64,000 nucleotides of DNA, from contig CP136067.1 of the NCBI GenBank assembly GCA_032622095.1, positions 42,079,549-42,143,548 on the forward strand, given 5' to 3'. Each line of letters starts with the position of its first letter. The first letter of the stretch is position 1. Under the pieces are notes generated by a model. It did no database searches. It was given only the letters and a program-made list of their open reading frames with translations, and was not told the DNA's origin. Shown in pieces: positions 13,201 through 28,200 of the stretch. The position numbers and the translations under genes are program-made. The DNA comes from Siphonodentalium dalli. Taxonomy: Eukaryota > Mollusca > Scaphopoda > Gadilida > Siphonodentaliidae.

Positions 13201-16200
13201 ATTTTGATAGTATCCAAGCCTTAAAATTTAAATAGTGTGTCTCATTTGCAAAATGAGGTCGTCAGAGGGGGAATTTAGCTTCATGTTTTTTATGTATCTA
13301 TCAAATTAACATTGTTTTGGTTACTTTTTCCCCTTCTGTTCAGTTTCTGTATCCCCAAAGGTCAAACAAAATTAATGTTTTGTTTCACAGGCAATTTTGT
13401 TTTCAAATCAGTGTGGGCATGTTTTATTTTTATTTTTTATTTCCCAATAGCATACCATACATTGTGGCATAATGGCAACATTGTATTGTCTGTAAACATT
13501 TTATTATAGTCTATTTCCAAGGAAACTTCCTTTGTTAATCAATCCAAAATAAGTAGGCATGTGCATAGAGCCCAAACATTGTCTCAAAAGTTCTATTGTT
13601 TTCTTTAAAATTGCATTGGTACAGGGTTGTTTTATTGTTGTGTTTGTTTTTTGTCCCCCGAAAATTAATTTCAGGGGACTATAGGAATCAGCACTTCCGT
13701 CTGTCCGTGCGTGTGTGGGCGTTATCCATCCGGTCCGTTTGTAAGTGCAATAACTCGAACAAATATCAACCGATTTCATTAAATGTTTTGTTTATGAATT
13801 GGTTGCCACAATATCTAGGAAGAATTTCGCAAACCAATTTCATCCGATATTTCTTACCTGAGTTATGCCCCTTAGTTTGACAACTTCTGAATGTTGCCAC
13901 AATATCTAGGACGAGTTCTAAAACCAGTTTCGTCTTGATTTTTCTTACCTGAGTTATGCCCTCAGTTTGACGATTTCTCGCCATTTTTGGTCATAAGAGC
14001 AATAACTCAAACAAATATTAACCAATTTCAATAATTTTTTATGTGGATTAATTAGTTTTATTCCTAACACTGCCAATCTCGGAGTTAGCCACCTTGGAGT
14101 TAGCCACCTTTTCGGGGGACACTTGTCGGCGACTTTTTATTTTTATTATATTTTATTTCTATATTTTTATTCTGTGTGATTATTTTAGTTTTTTTAACTA
14201 TAATGTGAAGTCAATCAATCAAGAATTAAAATTATTATTAACAATCATGCAGACGATATGGATATGGCCTACTTTGAAGTTGCACGGTCACAGAACAGTA
14301 CATCGATGTAGAACTGCCATCCAACATTACAAAAATCAAAGTATTTCCAATTCCAGCATACTCCACTCAAAGTCATAGCAATACCAAACCTTACTCATTG
14401 ATACAGTGCTTAAGTAGGTACACATTTAACGTTTCGACTTAACTGTTTTGTTTGTTCCTTCAATTGGGCGAAATTTATTTATGAAACTTGTCATGTATGG
14501 ATTAGAGTTCTGTCCCATAGCTCGGGGATGTTACAAACACCCAGATATCAAACCGATTAGTGTTGAAACGATTAGCATTTTTAAGGAATCGACTAGTCGC
14601 CAGAGGTAATCGACGACTAGTCGGACCCCTTCTAAGAGTTCCCGTTTCTATGCCCATATGATGTATAAAATGGGCCATGTGGCATCGCAGTTTTGAGTAT
14701 CCAACTCTTTGTTTCAGAATGTTAAAACGGAAAGCACGTGAACTATATAATCTCCCGTTTTGCCCGTAAGTCTCCGAATTTGATGTATTAAACCCGGCTC
14801 TCCTGCAACCTTCATATTATCTCATGGTTTGGGGAATGTAGGTTAATAAAACATTTTATATAACACAATTGTCGCCGGTAACCAGGAAATAAATAGGCAA
14901 GTCTCGTTAGTAAGTCTCGCCAATGAGATGTCGGGTGTATTAAAGGAACAATGCAATAAGCACTAAGAAGTTAATATGTATTAACTGTTACCGATTACGT
15001 GATAATATTTCCATGCAATGGCACTGCTGTCATGATAGCACTCAGGTAGTGCTTTTTCTTGACTAGTCGAGTAGCATATTTCGGGATCGACTAATTTAAT
15101 AATCGCGTCGATTTCGACTAATCGATTAATCGTTTCAACACTAAAACCGAGTAATGCCGAATATCTTTTGGTAGGTCTCGGGGGATCTTCATAATCGAAG
15201 ATCAGACAAATTGCATTGTATGGCAGTATTATACTTAGAGCCACTCGACCGACTGAGTTATTTTCTTTAATAAATTGATTTTCAGCAGTCAACAAGCCTA
15301 ATTTATGGTCTAACCTTGACTAAAATGCAGTTGCATTTAATAAGCAAATATGGAAAACAATGCTCAAAATTACATTGAAATAAGATGCTCCAATTAGGTA
15401 TTGTGTTGCATATTTTCGTTGTATTCTTATAACGCGAGTTTTGATATTTTTATTGTTTTGGCAATGTCAATAAAAATGTTCAACAAGGGGGTTGAAATCC
15501 AATCCAACGGGGCTCGTGAAACAAAACACTTATTTTTATTTTGCCTAATTTTCAGAGGATAAAATTCTTAATCGAGATGTCTAATAGGTGCACATCACCA
15601 ACTTCAACTGGGGAACTTCAATCTGATCCTAGGTCTCCCATAACAGTTGAGGCCTAAGCATTGCGGGTTACCATCACTAAATTCACCCTCTGGGGACCTC
15701 ATTTTGCAAATGACAGACACACTATTTCAAGGCTTGATTGTATCATTTTTTCTTTCAGCCATGCATGTTGAATTTATTTAAAATTTTACTTTTTGAGGCT
15801 TTAGATTTGCTGATTTCATCTTTTCTCTTTTTTTCTGTTTCTTGATTATTGTTATCTATCGTCAGTAATAGGAGGAGACTTTGATGGTCATTATAGTTAC
15901 CTAGATTCTTACTCATGTGAGTCTGACAGTGTGTCCTTCCAATATTAGAGGAATTTATGTGATTTGTAGTGTCATACCAACAATAGAATCCAATAGAATC
16001 ATCATTGCTCATATACATGTATGTGTTTTATTCTATATTAAAGTTATATTATGTAATTTTTAGTTACAGGGATCTGAGGCCTTGGCAGTAGTTAGATGTA
16101 TGGTATCCTTCTTCCACCACATACTTTTTTCGTTTCCTTTGCTTCCTCCCTTTGGTTTTTTCGCTTGATTAGGTTCCTTCATGGAGAAGCAAGCAAAATA

Positions 16201-19200
16201 ATCTCAATTATTTCAGTTCCTTCGCCACGAAGGAAGCGAAAAAATCAAATGACGAAAGTTGAAAACTATCATTGTTATTTCGCTTCCTTCAGTTCCGTCG
16301 TGCGACATTTTGTTATTTTTTCACTTTCGGCGGTTGCTTCATGGAGCAAGCGAAGGAACTGCCAAAACCCAACAACAAAGAAAAAAGTTTTTCTTGGTTC
16401 TTGGTTGTTGTTGTTGGGTTTCGGCAGTTCCTTTGCCTGCTTCGGATGATTCGCGAAGGAACCGCCAAAAGCAACAAAAACAAACGAGGCAAGTGAAATA
16501 ACAATGATGTTTCGTCGCTTTCGGCATTTGGCGAAGGAACCAAAATAATTGAGAAAACCAAATGAAGCAAGCGAAAAAAGTATGTGGCAGAAACAGGACA
16601 CCATATAGATGGGACAAATCATAAAAGTCTAAAAGACTGTAAATCTGTCATCACCAAAAAGAACATGGAAAAATAGATCAACGTTGTTCTACTATTCATT
16701 ATAAATAATTCTTCAATAACTATATATATTTACACACTAAGTGTTGTCATCACTAAATCCAGCATTCTGATTGGTCGGCGCCCACATGGCTAGTTGCAGT
16801 TATTTCTCGGTGAATGCGTAACGCCTCATAACACCAAGCTTATAACACCATCGATACGTCATTAGGTTTGGAAAGACGAACGCGTAATGCTTTGGGCGCA
16901 TTTTGACTCGCGCAGGATTGACTTAATACATCATCGGGTTTCAACATGAAGAGAAATTGTTCCTATTAACTTTTGCCAAGGGTGCTATTGGGTATTTTGG
17001 GCTGATCTTGTCACGATACACTTTTCGATTTAAATATATTTACAAAAGCGGCTTTTTCGCTAAATGTATATAAATATAAGGATTAACTGTCATGTGGACT
17101 ATTTTTATGGAGATGTAACGGTGAGGTAAGTGGACATAACTTGTATGTAAAACCCTTCGGGTTTTACACAAGTTATGTCCACTTACCTCACCGTTACATC
17201 TCCATAAAAACAGTCCACATGACAGTTAATCCTTATTTATCATGCTGAAACTACTGTTATCTGTACATTACTATTACTGTGATTTGTCAACAAACGTCAC
17301 TGATCAATCTGTCAAATATTTTAGATTAGATCTGTTTTGCTGACTATTTTTCACTGCTTTGAACCTTTTCCAATGTTTACCTTCATGTTTTGATTGGATT
17401 TAATAGTATTTGATTGACTAATCAGACTTTGTTCATTAATTTAGCTGCAACAGTTATGTACATAAAAATGGTTTTGACATGCAAAATCTCGTTATTGGAC
17501 AATTATTAATAATGTAGATAAAAACAGTTTGATTTAGTTTTACATGTACTTGTTGATGATAGCTGTTTTACAACCTTCAACTCCTTCACACGCCTGTGTG
17601 ATTCTGTATATATTACACACCACCAGTCAATATTTTTGAGTTTTAAATAATTGTTTCTGTGGGGTTTCCATTCTAGTTATCTACTCTACACCGAAACCGA
17701 TGTGTATTATTTTTGTAGTACCAGTTGAGATTTCATGAATGGCGTTCTTGCAAGCTACTAGTATCTAGTGTCTGTGATTAGGGAGTTGATATTTGGAGGG
17801 TTAGCATTGAGTTGGTGTTGTTGATAAATTAAAAAAAGTTTTACCGGCATACCGACCAATAGTTTTCAACCTGTTAGTGGAAACAAAGGTCTGTTTTGCT
17901 TATGTCTGACAATAAAATTACTGTTTTTAAACCCTTCCATGACTGGATCCAGCGCTTTCTGAAATTTTGCGAAAACCCTGTGCCAACACATTCTCTTTTA
18001 TATGCTAGTTTCTCATATGGAGCCTCGCATATATAAGAGAATATATTTGCCTAAAAATATTAACCTTGTAAGCCAGTGCATTCTCTTATACATGTATGTG
18101 CCAGACTCCTGCATATATAAGAGAATGCACTGACACAGTATCTTTAATGCTGCACCAGCGCTGCTCCCGTCATAAACCTAATGGAAGGGTTAAAGGTCTT
18201 GCAGGGTTCATACGCTGGTTTGGAATTGTAAATCTGATAAGAAGTTATTTACTTTTTAACCCATCCATGACTGGAGCCTCCTGAAATTTTGTGAAAATCC
18301 TGTGCCAATGCATTCTCTTATATATGCTAGTCTACCATAGGGAACGTTGCATATATAAGAGACTACATTGGTCTAATAATATTTACCTTGAGTTGACTTT
18401 GTAAGCCAGTGCATTGGCACAGGGTTTTTGAAAAAATTGAGGCAGCTCCAGTAAAGAAATCGTTAACCTCTTCGCTGCTAAATGACGTTATGTGCTGGCT
18501 GTTGACGTTCTTGCCATTTTCCAGTGGAAAAATATAATGGGAACATCACAAGAACCTTACAACTAACTCAGTTAAAAGAATATTATCGTTCAAAATCGTA
18601 CACTGTTTGAAACTTCGAGTTATTCCGATGTACCAATATCTGAGTTCCAGTTATGAGTAATGGCCTACTGCGTGTGTGCTGAAGTACATCCATAGTATAG
18701 CACACGACGTGCACTTTTAAGTTTGTTACAGTTACGGACATCATAGCAGCGAAGAGGTTAAATTCAAGTAGAAAATGCACTCTCATTGGTAGATTCTTAG
18801 AACAACAAATTATTCTAATGCTTATTAACATTCTCATATTAATTTGGTTATTTTCAGTGATTTTCTCTCAATTTAACTCTATTTTATTCTCCCTTTAATC
18901 TATTTTTTTCTTTCTATACATTAACATTTGTGTAGTGTTGGGAGAAATAGAATGGAACAATGTATCCATGCGTGAGTCATATTATTTTTGTTTGCTGAGT
19001 TTGCTATTTTTTGTGTGATTTTGTAACAACTTGATGCTAATCTGCAGTTGCAAGCAGGCCTGATATAAAGCTGCTTGTTCATGCTTTCATTACAAAACAT
19101 TTCATTTAAAGTAAGGCCATGCAAAAATTTCTCAGGTCAAAATATTTTGAAAAGCATGCACTCACATGATTTTGTATTATATTTTTGTATTTGTGGGGCA

Positions 19201-22200
19201 CACGCCAACTAAGCATTCCACAGGTTATCTCTGGGTTTAATATCAGTTTCTTGTTGCCAATATTTCCCAAACAGATGTCTGTAAAATGTTTATTGACAGA
19301 TTCCGTAATTTATTTTGTCCAAAATCACCCAATCAAGTATCACTGGCACACTTTTGACTGAAATTGTAGTCACTGTTCTCATTTTTTAAAGATACGAGCA
19401 GCCTTCCCTGTGGATATAGATTTTAATAATAATAGACAGATATTGTTCTTATACAAATCATAAATATCACGTAGATTGCATGTTATTGTCATGTTTGTAC
19501 CCTTGGTTATGTAAACAAACATAAAAAAGTTATGTTACAGTTGTTTATAGACAAACATTGGGAACTATCAGCCAATGAAAATGTTCCTTTGCGCTATGGA
19601 ATGCGTAGATAAAATTATTGGCGCAATCAATAATCGTATTCAAATCACACCAAATTTTATTTTAATCGACCCATTCTACCCGCTGTCAGTTCAAAATGAA
19701 GCTAATCCACATTACTTAATGATTCGGAAATGGTTAGACAGAAAACGTGTACATAATATAATTGTTTTACAACCGACATAAAGCGCGCAAATCTAAATAA
19801 GGAAATGCGAAATATTGTGACTCATCTTATAAACAATCTAATGCGCTTTTTTGCGAGAAACTAAACAACAGTCGACCTGTATTTTCTCGGACACAAAACG
19901 TGTTTTGTGAATAATAGCGCATTCATATCATCATTATGCTATACTATTAGTATATTCTTGAGATAAATTATTATAATTTGATAATGTTATTTCTAAATTA
20001 TAATCTACATTGAAGGCCCTTTAACAAGTTTGAACATAATTACCAATCACAGTAATGAATTGGAAATCTGAAATGAGAAACTGGTCTGTTCAATCTCACT
20101 TCTGCACAATGTTTTGATAAAAAAAAAACATACCGCAATTATATTGTACAGATTAAAATTTTCCTTGACATATTATTTGCGGAATAAAAATATTGCACAT
20201 GCTTGGTTTCCAGACCAGGCGCGCAGGTCTGAGAAACCGGAAGTTGTCTTTGCTTGGCCTAAGAAAATTATTTTATTGCTTGATGCATACTGCATAATGT
20301 TACTTAATTGACTTAATTGCACAGGGGGGAGTCGGTAAAAATTTTCAGGCACGTATGCTGATTTTTGACTTTCGACCCTTGTTGGGACCCACCCACCCCC
20401 GCGTCCAATTTTTTTTCTGTTTTCGGCAGTTTTTTCTGTCCATTTTTGGACACCCACCCCCTTTTAACACTAAAACAGAGATTTGCGGGGGGAAATTCAC
20501 TGTAAACAGCTGTATATGAATTTCTGTGCATACTATTAGTCATGGATATTAACATTGACATGTAAATAGGAACAAGTCATTTTGGGGTCAATCTGTCAAA
20601 AAAAAACATGGCTGCCACAAAATTCAATCCATTAGCATGGTCTACAGGCTATACTGTTTGTCTGATCATCATGAAATTTGTCATTTATGTTAATATTGAC
20701 ATATAGATGGGTTTTAAGCCAAACTCATTGCAAAAACAGTCAAAAAGACTTGCAGGAAAATTATTTTTGGAGTTGCGGAAAAAAAAAAATTTGGTACTAT
20801 CGACCACCCACCCACCCACCCCGGCATACATGCTCGGGGAAAAAACTTTTTTCCACCCTCCTGAATTGCACAGGTTTTCTGCAAAATTTCAGGAAGCTCC
20901 AGTCATGGAAGGGTTAACACAGGCGAATATGCAGTAATGCCCTAAATAATCGACTCCTTAACCACAGCAGAATTATGGGTAATTTTTCAGGATTTAGTCA
21001 GAAATATGGCTTGTTGCCATTCATCGGAAAGCTCTCAGTGTAAGCTGAGCTTTCCGATGAATGGCAACAAGCCATATTTCCGACAAAATCCAGATAAATT
21101 ACTCATAATTCTGATGTGGTTTTAAAAGGAGTTGATTATTTAGGGCATTACTGCAGCTCAACACATACTTTAAGAGATTGTGTTAGATAGGGAATATTCT
21201 ACCTATTTATTTTATACATAATTAATGATTCAGAGGAACATTAGCTATTACAGCATTAATTATACATACATGTAGAATAATGAAATTTCATTGTTTTGCA
21301 TTATAAGTATATATTATATTTCTTTCTGGTTTCTAATGAGTTAATTTTAAGATCTTATAAAACATGTTGTTGATGTAACTAGAGGTCTGGGACTATGAAT
21401 GAATCTTTAGTGATGACTTCAGTTAATTTTAAAATGGCTTTGTTCAGATAAATAAGCAGCATCATATATTATGACCTAATGATGTTAACATTGGTTAATT
21501 AAAATAGCGCTTTTTTCAACTCAGCTTAACCCTTTACCCAACAGAAGGGCCCTGTGCCAATGCATTCTCTTATATATGCGAGTCGACCATAGGTCGCCTC
21601 GCATATATAAGAGAATGCATTGGCTTAACACATTAAAAATTATAAAATTGTTAAAGAATGTAAGAAAAAATGGTAAAAAGTGTTAAAAAAAGATTTTTTT
21701 AGGCCAATGCATTCTCTTATATATGCGAGGCGACCTATGGTCGACTCGCATATATAAGAGAATGCATTGGCACAGGGCATAACTGTAACTATCACAATGT
21801 GGTCAAGGAGCCGGTTCCAATGATATCCATATTTGTATGGTTCTATTGAGACAGACCGAAGATATTTTAGGCTGTTGAAGCTTTATTTGGCCGGTTTTGG
21901 CCGGTTTGTTGGGTAAAGGGTTAATTAAGATCTTCTTGCAACTGCAGATCTATGCTTAAAACCACTCTTTTTGGTGATGGAATTGGAGCATGATCATTCC
22001 TGTTGTTCAAAATTTTATGTGTTTTCACTTGCAATTGATTACTACTCTTGGCCTGCGTCACTATGTCACGAAGATTCTTGCTGTTCAAACGTTGATGTAT
22101 ATTCACTGGAAGGGCAATTAATATGATAATATCAAACATAAAAAATGACACATTTATATAAGCCGGTGATATCAGGGGATAGAGAGAAGCTTGGGGTGTC

Positions 22201-25200
22201 CAAAAACCAATCCCAGTCCTGGCTGATATATTCAACAGCTGGAAACCTCATGTCAGTTGCCAGTTTCAACCTGCAGGCTGTACATTAAATTTCAAATGAA
22301 TTTGTGTAAATTAAATCCTTTTCTACCTAAGTATGACACAGTATGTTACACATCACTTCTGGTCAGCACCTGACAATGAATGGCTGACTAGATCGCTATT
22401 CCATGAATACATCAGCCGATCCCAGAACAAATCACTATGGCGAGCGTCGCATGTGGATTATTCACTAGTGATAATTAACAGCTGAGAATAATATTGGTTT
22501 CACCAATGTTAGCTGTATCAGCTGAGTCAGGAATCGCTCTATGTTGAGAATCTCATGTGGATTAACCACCAAATTGAGTCACTGGCATCTTCTCTCCACC
22601 GAGTCTATCGCTAGACTGAACATTGGCACCAAAATTTATCTTGAAGTGAGATCGCGCCTTTCCAGATGGAGGCAAGTTGGATCTTCATAATGATGCAATG
22701 CTGCCAATCGCCATAATACGTGCTCAGATTTACAACCCGTAGACATTTAACACATTATTAGCTCAACTTTACTTTGTAAAGTTTGAGCTATTGCCATGGC
22801 TTTGTCGTCCGTCGTCCGTGTGTACGTGTGTGCGTGTGTACGTGTGTACGTGTGTACGTAAGGCGTCAACAATGCAGGCTACAGGTCGTACCTTTGGTCG
22901 GATCATTATGAAATTTGTCATAGCTGTTGACATCAACATTTAGACCAGAATGATTAATTTTGGGGTCATACGGAAAAAAAACATGGCCGCCAGCAGCCAT
23001 CTTTGATTTCAAAATTCAATCCATTAGCACGGGCTACAGGCCGTACTGTTTGTCTGATCATCATGAAATTTGTCATGGATGTTAATATTGACATGTAGAT
23101 GGGAACGAGTAATTTTGGGGTCATTCGGTCCAAAAACATGGCCGCCAGCAGCCATCTTGGATTTTACTCTTTGTATGACTAAATTCTTTAGCACGGGCTA
23201 CAGGTCGTATTTTTATTCTGATCATCATAAAATTTGTCAAGAATGTTAATAATGACATGTAGATGGGAACGAGTCATTTTGGGGTCATTCGGCCAAAAAA
23301 CATGGCCGCCAGCAGCCATCTTGAATTTTACTCTTTGTATGACTAAATCCTTTAGCACGGGCTACAGGTCGTACCTTTAGTCTGATCATCATAAAATTTG
23401 TCATGGCTGTTGAAATTGGAATGTAGATGGGAACGAGTCATTTTGGGGGCACTCGGACAAAAAACATGGCCGCCAGCGGCCATCTTGGATTTCAAAATTT
23501 AATCCATTAGCACGGGCCACAGGTCGTACTATTCGTCTGATCATCATGAAATTTGTCATGGATGATAATATTGACATGTAGATGGGAACGAGTAATTTTG
23601 GGGTCATTCGGCCAAAAATCATGGCCGCCAGCAGCCATCTTGGATTTTACTCTTTGTATGACTAAATTCTTTAGCACGGGCTGCAGGTCGTACCTTTAGT
23701 CTGATCATCACAAAATTTGTCATGAATGTTAATAATGACATGTAGATGGGAACGAGTCATTTTGGGGTCGTTCGGCCAAAAAACATGGCTGCCTGCAGCC
23801 ATCTTTGATTTTACTCTTTGTATGACTAAATCCTTTAGCACGGGCTACAGGTCGTACCTTTAGTCTGATCATCATAAAATTTGTCATGGCTGTTGAAATT
23901 GGAATGTAGATGGGAACGAGTCATTTTGGGGTCACTCGGACAAAAAACATGGCCGCCAGTGGCCATCTTGGATTTCAAAATTTAATCCATTAGCACGGGC
24001 CACAGGTCGTACTGTTCGTCTGATCATCATGAAATTTGTCATGGATGATAATATTGACATGTAGATGGGAACGAGTAATTTTGGGGTTATTCGGCCAAAA
24101 AACATGGCCTCCAGCAGCCATCTTGGATTTTACTCTTTGTATGACTAAATCCTTTAGCACGGGCTACAGGTTGTACCTTTAGTCTGATCATCATAAAATT
24201 TGTCATGAATGTTAATAATGACATGTAGATCGGAACGAGTCGTTTTGGGGTCATTCGGCCAAAAAATATGGCCGCCAGCAGCCATCTTTGATTTTACTCT
24301 TTGTATGACTAAATCCTTTAGCACGGGCTACATGTCGTACCTTTAGTCTGATCATTATAAAATTTGTCATGGCTGTTGAAATTGGAATATAGATGGGAAC
24401 GAGTCATTTTGGGGTCATTTGAATAAAAAACATGGCCGCCAGCGGCCATCTTGGATTTCAAAATTTAATCCATTATCACAGGCCACATGTCGTACTGTTC
24501 GTCTGATCATCATGAAATTTGTCATGGATATTAATATTGACATATAGATGGGAACGAGTAATTTTGGGGTCATTCGGCCAAAAAACATGGCCGCCAGCAG
24601 CCATCTTGGATTTTACTCTTTGTATGACTAAATTCTTTAGCACGGGCTACAGCTCGTACCTTTACTCTGATCATCATAAAATTTGTCATGAATGTTAATA
24701 TTGACATGTATACGATGGGAACTAGTCATTTTGGGGTCATTCGGCCAAAAAACATGGCCGCCAGCAGCCATCTTGGATTTTACTCTTTGTATGACTAAAT
24801 TCTTTAGCATGGGCTACAGGTCGTACCTTTAGTCTGATCGTCATAAAATTTGTCATGGATGTTAACGATGACATGTAGATGGGAACGACTCAATTTGGGG
24901 GTCATTCGGCCTAAAACATGGCCGCCAGCAGCCATCTTGGATTTTACTTTTCTCTTCATGTCTATAAACTAGTATTAGACATTCAACTTTCCACATTCCT
25001 AATCGCTCCATTGACTGTAATACATTAAATTATTCCCTTTCCAAGTTGAGCTACAGTGTCATTGACACTTTCATCTAAAGCTGCACTCAATGTACATGTA
25101 CATGTATGTGGTTTTTAGATCAATAATAAGATAATTTTTACATTCATATCATAATTTTGTATTTTCTTTCAAAATTTGGAATCATGATTTTTCTCAAGTT

Positions 25201-28200
25201 AGTCAATTCCCAACCTTAAGCTGTTAACCTTTATCCCAAATGGGTGCAATCTTATTTTTCCTGTGGTTGTGATTACATGAATGAAATTTCTCAAAGTTTG
25301 GAAATTTGTCTGGCCCAATTGCAAGAGTTTGAATTTGGAAATTTTTATTTCTTCTTGTCATATCTAGATTTTGGTTGGTTGTCTATTGGATCGAAATCGA
25401 AACACTGATATTAGTTCAAAGATTATAAACTTTTGTACTTAAAATGTCATAATTGTTTGTTCAGAACTTTGTTGAAAAAGCAAGATAACTGCTCGCTGTC
25501 CTGACTAACAATCTTCATGTGTGAATTATTACTAATATTATTCTTACTTCATTTATATAGGTGACAGGGAAATTGTTGTATTTGAAGCACATTGTGTTCA
25601 CATATTTGTTCACACCATATAAATGTTTACCATACATGGCTTGTCTAAATTGTTTTCAGAATATTCACCTCACATGCATGCATGATGTTCTAACCCTTAC
25701 CCAAAAACAAGACAGGATTCAAAACTGTTGTACCTAGAATTTTATGGATAGTTCAAATTTTATTACGAATCAATATTGTATGTTCGATCTGTTTTTGAAC
25801 TCCCGATTCAGGTAAATACATGTAACTTCAAATTGACCAAACAGTCCTATGAATATCAATAATATAAAAGAATTTTAATCAAAATGCATAATGGAGTCGG
25901 ATTCAATTAAAATCTGATATATCAGGATGAAATTTATATAGCTATATGTACAGTAATGCCCGAAGTATATGACCCTTAAAACACAGCAGATTTATGGGAA
26001 ATTTTTCAGGATTTAGTCATGAATATGGCTTGTTGCAATATATCGGAAAGCTCTCACTGAGAGCTTTCCGATGAATGGCAGTAAGTCATATTTCCGACTA
26101 AATCCTGAAATTTTTTCCCATAATTCTGCTGTGGTTTAGGGGTCGATTATTTAGGACATTACTCTAGATCCTCCAAAGTTCATTTTCACCACAGTACTCA
26201 GTAGTGTCTAATTATAAATACCCCCACTCGAAGAGAATGGGGGATATACTGGATTGAACTCGTCCGTCTTTACTGTACATTTATCCGTCGAGCCGTCCAT
26301 CTGTGCAGATATCTCAAACACCGGTTGTCGGATCAGAATGAAATTTGGTATGGATGTTTACTACTATCAACGGATAGTTGAACATAACTGTTCAATTGTT
26401 TTTTTCAAATTTTCCGTTCTAGAGTTATTTATCTTTGTTTTTATCTGGAAATGTTGGGTCTTTGACCTCCCGAGCAGATATCTCCACCACCGGTTTGACG
26501 AATATCAATGAAATTTGGTACGGATGTCACTACTCTGAGGGCAATCAATTGAGTGTTCAATCGTTTTGTTCATGTTTTCTACCCTAGAGTTATTTATCTT
26601 TGTTTAACTGAAATCAATATTTCAATAACAATTTAATTTATATATCATATACACAACCCTAGTGCCTGGCGCAAACAAAATGCAATATATATAAAATGTA
26701 CATGTACACCAATGGTTACAGAAGGCCGTATCCGGAAATAACACACAGATGAGTCGTTCGTATTTTTCTGCCATAAGCGGGACACTCTAGAGTAGCAATA
26801 ACAAATACAGTAATGCCCCAAATAATCGACTCCTTACGGTAACCACAGCAGAATTATGTGTAATTTTTCAGGATTTAGTCAGAAATATGGCAACAAGCCA
26901 TATTTCCGACTAAATCCTGAAAAATACCCATAATTCTGCTGTGGTTAAGGAGTCGATTAATTAGGGAATTACTATAAGTTCAACCAAAGAGACACTATTA
27001 GATCACAACGCCACCGATAGTGGTGTGAATCTTTATGTCAGCAATACGTCAGATGTCTAATTCTTCTGTATTATTTCAATAAAGAGTGTTCCACCACATT
27101 AGGATGTTTCTCTGCCTCGACTTACAGTAATGCCCTAAATAATCGACTCCTTAACCACAGCAGAATTATGGGTAATTTTTCAGGATTTAGTCTGAAATAT
27201 GACTTGTTGCCATTCATCGGAAAGCTCTCACCGAGAGCTTTCCGGTGAATAGCAACAAGCCATATTTCCGACTAAATCCTGAAAAATTACCCATAATTCT
27301 GCTATGGTTAAGGAGTCAATTATTTAGGGCATTACTGTACTGCAAATTATTACTTCCGTTCATGATTATCCACAGTGGACAGTGATTTACAATATATTAG
27401 CTCTTTAAAAATTTCTTATACATGAATATCACAATGTCAATCAAGTGTTGAGTAAAGAACATCTCCTTTATATTCTAAAATGGTTCACAATGAAGTATGT
27501 GCTGAAATTTAGCAATTATTGTTAAACAAAAATATAGAGAATATTAGATACATGTATCTATTTAGTAATTAGTTTTAAAGCGATATTTCTGCATTTCAAT
27601 ACCACAATTATAGAATAAACGAAAAGCATCCACTGTAAAACTATAACGAAGGTCTTTGTAACAGACAATGCTGCGCTTAAATATTAACCCTTTACCCAAC
27701 AGAAGGGCCCTGTGCCAATGCATTCTCTTATATATGCGAGTCGACCATAGGTCGCCTCGCATATATAAGAGAATGCATTGGCTTAACACATTAAAAAATA
27801 TAAAATTGTTAAAGAATGTAAGAAAAAATGGTAAAAAGTGTTAAAAAAAGATTTGTTTTAGGCCAATGCATTCTCTTATATATGCGAGGCGACCTATGGT
27901 CGACTCGCATATATAAGAGAATGCATTGGCACAGGGCTAACTGTAACTATCACAATGTGGTCAAGGAGCCGGTTCCAATGATATCCATATTTGTATGGTT
28001 CTATTGAGACAGACCGAAGATATTTTAGGCTGTTGAAGCTTTATTTGGCCGGTTTTGGCCGGTTTGTTGGGTAAAGGGTTAATGGTCTAAAAATAACATT
28101 AATTTTCTCAATTTCTGGAGAATATGGCAAAAATACTCCAGTTGGCAGAATAAAATTTTGGGGCCACTTTAAACAGAGGGACAGTTCTTGGTTCTTTGGG

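Noticed and set aside
22010-22235. Minus-strand frame of about 100 codons next to a P1 copy
   Set aside because: No domain, and it runs out of the repeat; not protein-like.
23026-24960. Regular repeats that could suggest a CRISPR array
   Set aside because: Units are 155-164 bp without short unique spacers, in a eukaryotic intron; this is a tandem array in a dispersed repeat.
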